DNA of 64,000 nucleotides, taken from assembly GCA_963971425.1 (NCBI GenBank), contig OZ020525.1:2666001-2730000 (forward strand), written 5' to 3'. Below, piece after piece: positions 55,361 through 64,000 of this stretch. Under the pieces are notes generated by a model. That model saw nothing but the letters and a program-made list of their open reading frames with translations, was not told the DNA's origin and made no database searches. The first letter of the stretch is position 1, and each line of letters starts with the position of its first letter. Both the position numbers and the translations under genes were made by a program. This stretch comes from Bryoerythrophyllum caledonicum (Eukaryota; Streptophyta; Bryopsida; Pottiales; Pottiaceae).

Positions 55361-55740
55361 GTGAGCATAGTTTCTAGAGTATAGTGATTACATTTAGGTG
55401 TTTTATGGTACACTCCTATTTTTCTTCATCTTCTAACGCTTCCACACTTCGTGCTTAAGTGTTCATCTAATTGGGACTTTTCTCATCTGCAAAGGCTCCT
55501 GTTTGGTACCCTTGAGAGACAGCGATTGCTCCACTTTTCAAGAGCCTTCGCCATTTTCTTTGTAATTGTTACGGTATGCCGATTCTCATTACTATGCTTT
55601 AGGACCTATGTTGTAGATCAGAATCTCTCTCTCATTATCAAATACAAAAGGGCGTCTAGAGATATTAATTACGGATTCTCAGCAGCATGTTTCACGAGCG
55701 GTGAGGTGCCTTGATTATCTGGATCCCCGTGATCACCTCT

Positions 55741-55813
55741 GCGCCTGTAGCTCAGTGGATAGAGCGTCTGTTTCCTAAGCAGAAAGTCGTAGGTTCGACC
55801 CCTACCTGGCGCG
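55741..55813 (+). tRNA. trnR-CCU: tRNA-Arg (anticodon CCT)
   Basis: The 73-nt sequence folds as a complete cloverleaf: acceptor GCGCCTG/TAGGCGC-type pairing with discriminator G, D-arm GCTCAGTGGATAGAGC, anticodon arm TCTGT-TTCCTAA-GCAGA (anticodon CCT), T-arm GTAGGTTCGACCCCTAC. Box A TAGCTCAGTGG and box B GGTTCGACC are standard. No intron and no encoded CCA. Intact. Confidence 0.97.
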
Positions 55814-56447
55814 CATCGAAACTTAGGGTTTACTTTTGTGAAATTTCTTCTCTGTTATCTGTTGTATTTAAGGTGTTCGAAGGTTTTTTTAAAAAGCGAT
55901 GGAAATTCAGGAATTTTGTTCTAATAGAAACGTAACACCTCTTGTCACAGGCAGTGATACAGTGAAACAACACTATCATTACAAAAAGGATGACGCATCA
56001 TTGTTGCTGCAGAAGAGCAACAATGTCACGGCATTCAGGTTGCAGAAAGAGAGCTGTATTGGAACCGCATTGATGTTTCAGAAAGAGATAACTGGAATCA
56101 TACTCACAGGAGAGGGTTTATCGGTGGTGTTTCTTACGAGAGAACAAAGTGGCCAAACTTGATTTCAAGAACTTGCACACATGATCCAGCACCATGGCCA
56201 AAAAGAATGGAAAAAAGAGATCACAGTACTATACTCCACTATATACACATGGAAACCCCAGTAGCAGTTCCAAGCCCTTTAGCGCTCATAATTTCCCTCC
56301 CCTGCGCTACATAGTAGAACAATTTGTCGACAAATCGAACAACGAATGCACACGAGGCACCGGCACAAAAATATGTACTCGGACAAGGTGGCCTACACAT
56401 CCGCATTCATGAATCAACCGTTCATTGGATGGGACGAGGGAGTAGTC
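55814..56447. other. Region between tRNA and response regulator
   Basis: An 87-codon open stretch at 55,899-56,162 plus is repetitive (CAGAAAGAG units) and has no family match. The part next to 56,448 is likely the 3' UTR of the response regulator on the minus strand. Confidence 0.4.
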
Positions 56448-57894
56448 CTAGCAGTTGATGAGCCTGACTTGCTTGAGGCGCGTTGGCCGTCGCTCGGAGC
56501 TTGTGACTTCCGGTGTGTCGGATTTCCTTTTGCCGGACCCAGTGGAGCCGGAGCTTCCGCCAGTTTCCACGGAGGAGCTGTGGGAGAGGGAGGAGGTGGG
56601 AACTGGGCGGATCATGTGCGACTTGAGACGCTTCACGTCTGAGAGCTGCACTGGCTTGATTATGAACTCCTCCGCTCCTTCGGCGAGGCAACTGTGGTCA
56701 TAATGGTCATGTGCTTGCAGTGTGAGTATTAATCAAGAGGGCTAATCAAGAGTGCCCTGATCAAGAGTGCTAGATCAAGGCTGCTAGTCAAGAGTAATCA
56801 AGGCTGCTAGTCAAGAGTAAACAAGACTTCAACAATGCTAATCAAGAGTATACTCATCAAGAGATCAGTAGCCTTTCACAAACTTTGGTGGACAATATAA
56901 TCTCCAACCAACTGAGAGTAGAACTCGAGGATGTGAATGGTATTCTTACCTTCTAATGCGGTTGGGGTCATTTTCTGAAGACATGATGACGACAGGAATT
57001 TTCCTCAAGGCTGAAGTCTGAGCCGGAAACAACGGAGGAGTATTAGTAAACCATCACATTAATAAAACCGAAACGTTGAACCAACACACAGTGACACAGC
57101 AACTGCATTTTCTTACCTTGACTCTTTTGAGTAGGTCATAGCCAGTCATCTCTGGCATGCAGTAGTCGGTTATAATCAGGTCGATATCCACATTCTGCAG
57201 AATCAAACAAACTAATCTGATCAGGTACACATCTAAAAAATGTCTTTGGTGTCAGTGTGATTAACAAAAAAAAATTAACTCACCTTGGTAGGGCTTGGGC
57301 AGCTTTCGGAAAGTCCCAGTACCGCTAAAGCTTTCAAAGGACTGCTCACAGACGTGACTGCACAAGAAAAACAAGCAAATGTTGAAACCAAAATTGCTCC
57401 CAACAAAGCATAAAGTAACTTCGAAGTAAAACCACGAAACTGCAGAAACTACCAAAACTTTTACCGACAACGCATAAAGTAACTTCAAAAGTAAAAGCAT
57501 GCTTGCGAAGCATCGTGACTGCAGAAACGAATATGGAAGTATGCTGACCTTTATACGAGGAGATTTTGAGGAGCTTTTCCACGACTCTTCGATCGAAGCG
57601 GCTGTCATCGACCGCAAGCACATGGAACAAGTGATCGGAGACTGGCTTGATTCGTGAGGCCTGGAACCCGGATCGGAGGGGATCGATCCGCGGGCAGATC
57701 ATGTCGACGGAGAGGAGGTTGAGGGATTCCGCTGTCGTTTCGCCTGGCACCACTTTGGTCGTCGACCGCACTACTTTCTCATGAGCTGCTTCTAAGGGGG
57801 AGTGATGAATTAGAGGGAGGGGTGGAACAGAGGCCATGAATAGCGTTTCGAGGTTGCAGCTCTGCCCCATCTTCTTCGATGTGTCTAGACCCAT
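56448..57894 (-). CDS. Type-A response regulator (cytokinin signalling), 5 exons
   Basis: Exons 57,549-57,894, 57,284-57,357, 57,117-57,194, 56,950-57,017 and 56,448-56,691 join in phase to 269 aa. The receiver domain begins with [19 protein letters not shown]. The acidic pair is Asp96-Asp97, the phospho-acceptor Asp150 ([17 protein letters not shown]) and the conserved Lys201 ([13 protein letters not shown]). After a short Ser/Gly-rich tail the protein ends [10 protein letters not shown], with no Myb-type DNA-binding domain, hence type A. Such proteins take phosphate from histidine phosphotransfer proteins and dampen cytokinin responses, and are often cytokinin-induced. The start could be Met1, Met9 or Met20 (57,837). 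The N-terminal extension of about 90 residues is longer than usual. Intron 4 carries a minisatellite. Confidence 0.94.
56728..56860. repeat. Minisatellite in intron 4 of the response regulator
   Basis: About eight imperfect units of AATCAAGAGTGCTAG/GTCAAGAGT (12-17 bp) fill the middle of the intron. Confidence 0.8.
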
Positions 57895-58780
57895 GTTCTC
57901 TCACGCCTAATTCTCAGCTACTAGTGACAAGATCCGACTCCATTCATGTTGGTAAACCTGTCCTGTATTTCACCCCCCGAAACTTGAAACAACGCTTACT
58001 AAAACATGAAAGACGTGCTGTAAATACACCTGTACAAACAAAGCCAGACATCATCATCAATCACCGATCAACACCAATCTACTACTCCACTACTTCACAT
58101 AACTCTACAGAAGATTCAACCAAAGCCGTTCCCACAAACCAACCAAAACGCCAAACTTCCAAGCACCACAACGAACAATTCTCCCACCATAACCTCACTA
58201 AACACAATCATCCCACGAATTCCCTCAAAACACGTTAGGTTCAAATTACCTCAACCGTCTCCACTCTGCGACTGCCTTCACACGTTACGTACACCAACGA
58301 AGTGAGCGCCTTGTGCACAAGCAGGTCTTTGAAAGGCTCCCAACACAGACAAGATAGGACAAGCGCTGGAGCCCAGAAGCGCCACTCAAACCGCGCCACA
58401 AGAGGGCCGGGAGTCTACCCAGGGCGTGGATTCATCCCCCGGGATGTACCCCGCACGCACATTCCGCCCCGCGGGAAGGCGACAAACGCGAGCGCTAAAC
58501 GACAAATGAGAACGACAACGAGGAAGCTAATACGACAAGGGCGTTCAACGTGCTGAGGACAAGATCTGAGTGCGATACCCGGGAGTTTCTATACCCGGGA
58601 GTAAAATAGGGCGGACGGGTACTGTTGGGGTAATACGACAAAGGCGACGAGATTTAGCGGGGCCCACCGGATTTTGCCGACTCCCTCTACAGGCCCCACT
58701 TCGCCGCATGATCATCATGGGTGTTTCTAACTCTTGGGGGTTGTGAGAAGTTACCCTACTTATTTTAACATGTTCCCCTC
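57895..58780. other. Response-regulator upstream region
   Basis: A C/A-rich stretch (57,930-58,240) followed by a G+C-rich one (58,300-58,720) with the direct repeat TACCCGGGAGT at 58,577 and 58,592. This is presumably promoter and 5' leader. Open stretches such as 57,879-58,238 have no family support. Confidence 0.4.
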
Positions 58781-60500
58781 TTGTCAGGAGGGCAACCCAT
58801 CTCTGTGGGGGTTGGTTTTTTATTTCAAGATTCTTTAGCATTTTATTTGCTACTGCCCCTTGTCCTCTTTTTATGCTTTCTAAGTCCGCGTGCTAAATGT
58901 GCTTTCATATTGTTTGATTCTTCGGAGTGTTTGATTGTCCTTGGGAGGAGGAAAGCAATCTATGTGGGGTTGTTGTTTTTTCTTTTTTTTTGGGGTTTTA
59001 ATCCAGTTGGGAACCGTGTATACAGGACCGTATTCTACTGTGTAGAATAAAGAAAAGTGTATTCAAGTTTAGCACCTTTGGATTGAAGAATCTTCCGCTC
59101 ACATCTTTCATTTGGGAGTCATTTCAATATCTGAACCTTATCGTGTTCAAATACAACACCATACATGTAGAATATGGTGGCCGCTAGCGGCACCTTGTGA
59201 CGTTTATGGGTTCACCCCGAAAGGACCAAGTGTCGCTTGGAGGGGCGATATTGATTTTGGGCAGGTTCTTAAAATTTGAAAACACTATCTTTGAAACTTT
59301 TATACTAGATTATCCCTCATAAGAGCTTCGTGGAGGGTTTGGGGGGGATTCATGGTTCGAAAGTTCGTACCACTCAAAGTCAGAAATGGGGACTCGGAGC
59401 AGCTCCAAAATTTTGCTAGAAGTTTCTATTGACATTGAGATTTTTCATACTCGTAGAGTTTATTACCTTCTTTGAAATTGTCAAAAAAAACTCTTGTCTT
59501 TAGTGTAAAAAAACATTTTAACTCAAGGCAAACATTTTCACACATTTTGGGCAAGCGCGGAAAAACCCTTCATCTTTTTTACATAAAACCTAGAGATCTT
59601 CATATTTTTCACTTTTTATTTTTTCAACAACAATGTATGGTGAAAACCTTCTTAATGACCATTTGTATTATCATTCTAAAACACATTAAGTACACCCAAA
59701 AAAAAAATGTGAATTGGCAATTTTTGAACCTTCACTCCTTGCACACATGTTTTAAATATGCTACATCCCTTCTCTACCTCTAAAAAGTGGGGTATAGGGA
59801 ACTAACATCATGCTAAAGAAGAAGTGAAAAATATGTCTATGAAGGAGACCGGTGTCCGAGAGGGGGCCGGAGTGAATAAAGTGTTTGTTTGGAACATTAG
59901 CATATGGCCACGGGACATAGGCTAAGTGCTTCCCTACACTAATTGTCTTAGAGACAACTGACATGTCATCTCCCCCAAGGACTTTGTGGGTCCACATACA
60001 ACGAGGCCTTGGGACCCCTCACCATAATTGGGTGGACTATGGTGGTAGGCACCACACTAGCAATAGGACTTGAACTCACAACCACCTCACTGGTGTGCCA
60101 TGATCCAAACCATCACACCAAGGTTGTGGTGCCTTTAACATCATGCTAAAGACAATGGTAAGAGATTTAGACCTTGTGTAGTGAAAAAATTTGATACCAA
60201 GTGAAGTCAATGTTTGTTGATCCACTCAATGCAGGGAAGAAAATGAACCATTTTCTTGACTTTAAACACTTAATCTTTCAATCCATGTAGTCAAAGTTTT
60301 TAAAAAAATTGTGAATATGATACTTAGTAAGTCTTAATTGAGATCCTATGTTCAAACAAAATATATAAGATTTTATTTCCTTCCTTACTCAGTGCACTAG
60401 GATCAACAATTTTGTAGTGTTTTTGGTGTGAAATCGTCATGGGTCTTTAGGGTTAGATTTTTTAGCAAATTATTTGTCTGTACCCCTTTTCTTCATTTTA
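58780..60500. repeat. Dispersed repeat X, copy 2 (longer form)
   Basis: It contains the X core (59,200-60,480), preceded by a segment also found before copy 3 (TGCTTTCATATTGTTTGATT at 58,900 and 61,795). GAGGAAAGCAA-TATGTGGGG occurs as sub-repeats. A SINE is inserted at 59,820-60,135. No conserved reading frame. Confidence 0.7.
59820..60135 (-). mobile_element. tRNA-headed SINE, copy 2 (316 bp)
   Basis: Same element as 23,420-24,207 without the nested MITE. The minus-strand head reads GGCACCACAACC, GGTGTGATGG, GTTCAAGTCC. It is flanked by the 17-bp direct repeat TAACATCATGCTAAAGA (59,803-59,819 and 60,136-60,152). Repeat X copy 1 shows the empty site near 23,240. Confidence 0.85.
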
Positions 60501-61589
60501 TGCTTCAACCCCTAAAGGACAGGCCCTTGTGTTTCACCAAAATCACCCCAAAACAACCACTTTGAAATGAGATACTATTAGACTTTTCAAACGTCTTTGC
60601 ACTATTTTCAAGTGTTGGATGTTCAAGTTAACTACTACGAGAAGACACCCTAATTTTTTTTTGTAAGATTTGACTATACGGATCAAAAGATAAATGCAAT
60701 TGAAGAGTGCAAAATTGTTTTTTTCTATTGTGCCCGGAGTGATTCAACATACTTCAACTCAAGATAATGGCATATTTTTCCATTACACATTGCATAAACT
60801 CAATGGACGTATGTTCTACCTTGTGTTGAGTCATTGCATGCCAAAAATCACAAGCAATGGAGGTGTCTACGGTAAGAAAAATGGACCAGTAACAACTAGG
60901 GATATAGAAAGTGGCTTTTCACTTAGGAAAGCAATTTTAATTTTTTAAATAAATAAATAATTGTTGGATCTAATATATGAGGTGAATATAATTATTATAT
61001 CATAGTCTGACAATAGAAAATGGAAAAAGTAAAATCCTTAATTTCTATGCATTTAAGGTGAAAACAATGAAAATAGCCAAGAACTTTCCTTCACTACTAC
61101 CGGAATTGAGCCCTATGGCTCTTGTTGGTCCTTGACCACTGGTTATTGGTTACTGGTCACATAGTGTTTACCCTCGAGAGGGGGGAGTAGTTCCATAACA
61201 CTAAACCTATGTCTCGTGGACATGGTCTTAGTGGTGGAACGAACAGACACTTCATTCACTCCTATCTCCTACAAAGACCGGAGTTCTTCTTCACTACTAT
61301 CCACCTCAAAAAAGTGCAATTGTCAACTCCATAGTAGTACTATTCATCTCTATAGTACCCTGCCCAACTCCCAAAAGAGTCAAGTTTTTTATGCTTGAAG
61401 CATCATAATTCTTTCCATGTAAGTCCAAAAAATATTTTAAAAATCCTCGCAAAGATAACTTGTATTTCTATTAGCGGTACAAATTTCAAGATGTTATCTT
61501 CAAAAATGGATTTTTGGGGGTCTGCCCAAAATCGATTTATCCCCCGTAGAATCAAATTGTCCATTTCGGGTTTAAAAACACATGAATGT
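60501..61589. other. Intergenic; reverse-oriented SINE fragment near 61.26 kb
   Basis: 61,236-61,300 contains CCGGAGTTCTTCTTC and ACAGACACTTCATTCACTCC, the inverse of the SINE tail. Other open stretches (60,694-60,948) are unsupported. Nothing else is recognised. Confidence 0.45.
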
Positions 61590-62490
61590 GCTTTCATGTT
61601 GTTTGATTCTTCGGGTGTTTGAAAATTTAACAGGCCCCCTCCCTTCTTGTTTTAACATGTTCCACTCTCTCTCCTTACGAGGAGAAAAGCAAATTATGTG
61701 GGGTTATTTTTTGATATTTCTAGATTTTTTAGCATTTTATTTGCTTATATCCCTTTTCCTCCTTTTTTGCTTAATAAAACCATGCGCCAAATGTGCTTTC
61801 ATATTGTTTGATTCTTTGGAGTGTTTTATTTTTCTACCTCTCTGTCCTTATGAGGAGGAAAGCAAACTATGTGGGGTTGTTTTTTATTTTAACCCCAAAA
61901 GAACCAAGTGTCCCTTAGGGGGGACGATTTTGATTTTGGGCAGTTTCCTAAAATTTGGAAAAAAAACCTATTTTTAAAAATAATTATATACTAGATTGCC
62001 CCTCATAAGAGCTTTGTTGAGTTTTTTTTTTTTTTTTTGGATTCATGGTTTGAAAGTTGGTACCACTCAAAGTTAGAAATGGGGACTCCTGGTAGCTCCA
62101 AAATTTTGCTAGAAGTTTCTATTGACATTGAGATTTTTCATACATGTAGAGATTATTACTTTCAGTGAAGAAGTAAAAAAAACTCTTGTCTATGGTGTAA
62201 AAAAGCATTTTAATTCAAGTCAAACATTTTTACACAATTTGGGCAAGCACGGAAAAACACTTCATCTTTTCTACATAAAACTTAGAGATCTTAATATTCT
62301 TCACTTTTTATTTTTCAACAACAATATGTGGTGTAAACCTTCTTAATGATAGTTTGGATTATCATTCTAAAACATATTAAGTTCACAAAAAAACGTGAAT
62401 TGGCAATTTTTGAACCTCCACTCCTTGCACACTTGTGTTGAATATGCTACACCCCTTTTCTACGTCTAAAAATTTGTGTGTAGGGAATTT
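61590..62490. repeat. Dispersed repeat X, copy 3
   Basis: The third copy follows the order of copy 2 for about 900 bp, with GAGGAAAGCAAACTATGTGG sub-repeats at 61,677 and 61,852 and the X core from 61,890. It lacks both the SINE and MITE M3. Confidence 0.7.
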
Positions 62491-64000
62491 TGGGTACTAA
62501 CTCCAAATAATGATCTGATTTTTGTAGAGTGTTCACGTAATGTGTGCACAACTCTGAACTTCACATTTCACACCCTAATTGCTCATTAATTTCATGCAAA
62601 TTGAGATTAAACACCTCTGGAGTCCCCATTTCGGGTCTTGTGGGTTAAAGTGTTCTTGCGGGTTGCAATGTCATGTTATCCAGATAAGATAAGTTGATTT
62701 CTGAGAGGGGCTTTTTTATACATTATTATATTTTATAGCTTGGTCCTCACCATTGCCTTGGAGCTTTTGATCATCATTCTGCACTCAAGAACATGGAACC
62801 AAGAATTGTATTATAATATTCTACATTTCAAGGATTTATGCACCCATGATCACATTGAAAGGTTGTAGCAGTAATTGGGATGGCCCATTACATTTTATTT
62901 TCCCCCACCAAACTCTAGTGGATGCACATGGATGAAGACCGTGTGAATCACAACATCACACAACAAATTCTTAACAATTAGAGTTAATATTAAAAAAAAA
63001 CTACCACAGCAAGATTTGCACAGGAAGGTTCAGGGCCAGTTTACATTACAGTGGAGAAGTCCACCGGTCATGAATTCTAGGTGAATTCTGAAATTTGATT
63101 GGCCAAGAGTGACGCTCTTCTCCGATGGGGGTTTACACTACGGCCAAGAGTCCTCCGGTGGAGAACTTTGGGCATGGATGAAAAAATGACATGGCTGCCA
63201 ATGTGGCAACACTTTTTGGAGGGGAGGTTCTCCGGAGGTCAAGTTTCTTGGGCGAGCTCAAAGCCTCGGACAAGAAACATGGCCTCCGGAGAACTCCAAC
63301 TTGAATAAAATAATCATGCAATGCTTCTATTCTCATCCTACACTACCTACGCATGTGCTGTCCTAAACATTCCAAGGTCATTTTTGGAGGTTTAGGGCTT
63401 CTTTTTAGGCATTTTAACGTGCTCCACTACTTAGTATTGCATGGTCCCCTAATATTACGTTTAATTTGGAAAAAAAAAAAATTGGACCATTTTTTACATG
63501 GTCAGCCCACTTTGACTCTCTAAAGGATGGAATTTTTCCAGTATGGACACATTATTTCTTTAAAAATCATCAAGTAAATAATGTTAGCTACTTGTTTACC
63601 TTAATTTGGATGTCTTAAAGAGGTGGAACATTTTCAAAAAATTCATGTTATGAAAGAAGTTCCAAAACATTGCCAAATATATTTTATTTTTTAATCAATA
63701 CAATTTTTTGTAAATTTCAATACAATGGTCGTTTATTATCCGGTAAGGTTTCTACTACAGCCGGCTATGACCATTTTGTGAAGTAGTGCGATGAAGATAT
63801 CCGATACACTTCTCCTTTAGATGGTTACACTATGGCCCGTCAAGACCTCTTCATGAAGTTGTCCGGTACACTTCTCCTCTGGGTGGTTACACTACGGCCG
63901 GTCAAGACCTCTTGACACATTTTTTTATTGTCTTTTCCTCTTCTCCGGCACATCGTCCTTTGCCTCAAATAACCATGTCTTGGGCTGAAATTCTTGACCG
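62491..64000. other. Terminal intergenic region
   Basis: No gene is recognised. A 62-bp tandem duplication lies at 63,790-63,851 and 63,852-63,913 (CACTTCTCCT, GGTTACACTA, GTCAAGACCTCTT landmarks). The open stretch 63,099-63,308 has no family support. Confidence 0.5.

Noticed and set aside
55899-56162. 87-codon open stretch after the tRNA gene
   Set aside because: Repeated CAGAAAGAG units and no family match. It is likely intergenic or UTR.
57879-58556. Open stretches upstream of the response regulator
   Set aside because: Low-complexity Thr/His/Gln- and Arg-rich translations of the promoter and leader region.
1-64000. CRISPR arrays, bacterial operons, riboswitches
   Set aside because: The window is nuclear plant DNA. 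Tandem repeats found are minisatellites without spacer structure.

Overview
The window reads as land-plant nuclear DNA: compact multi-exon genes with plant introns, plant-type families (F-box, PORR organelle RNA-binding protein, type-A response regulator, small RING proteins), AAACCCTA/telobox tracts in introns and leaders, a nuclear tRNA-Arg, and many transposable elements. The species cannot be fixed from sequence alone. A large, repeat-rich genome of a spore-bearing plant (lycophyte-like) is my guess, not a finding.

Layout. 0-10.5 kb is a graveyard: a Helitron Rep remnant, then dead pieces of importin-beta, a plant cofactor-independent phosphoglycerate mutase and mitochondrial FTSH4, the last fused to a fragment of an LpxK gene. 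10.8-12.5 kb is the 3' part of a Ty3/gypsy fossil. 12.9-18.6 kb and 41.1-48.0 kb are the arms of a large inverted duplication. Each arm carries three small RING genes or pseudogenes, a relic of LpxK intron 1, and an LpxK gene. The right LpxK (41,202-43,834, minus) is an intact eight-exon gene for 397 aa. The left copy has lost its exon 5-7 region and carries a hAT-like insertion in its last exon. The 22.5-kb spacer holds an intact F-box gene (20,707-21,945), nested MITE/SINE insertions, an intact three-exon PORR gene (27,535-29,778), a second gypsy fossil (31.5-37.1 kb) and an F-box pseudogene. Outside the right arm lies a third gypsy fossil (48.0-53.3 kb, minus). Beyond it is a gene island: TIM8 (54,886-55,360), tRNA-Arg(CCT) (55,741-55,813) and a five-exon type-A response regulator (56,448-57,894, minus). 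58.8-64 kb is repeats.

Most striking: the gypsy fossils carry a cytosine-5 DNA methyltransferase domain directly after the protease, and the 3' fragment has a PHD-finger-like segment after the integrase, so the family carried chromatin-related modules. No reverse transcriptase is recognisable in any of the three copies. The inverted duplication, with insertions that can be ordered by empty sites in the other arm, is the second main result.

Limits: all homology calls are from memory of protein families, no searches were run, and exon boundaries are inferred from GT/AG sites, reading phase and family conservation.
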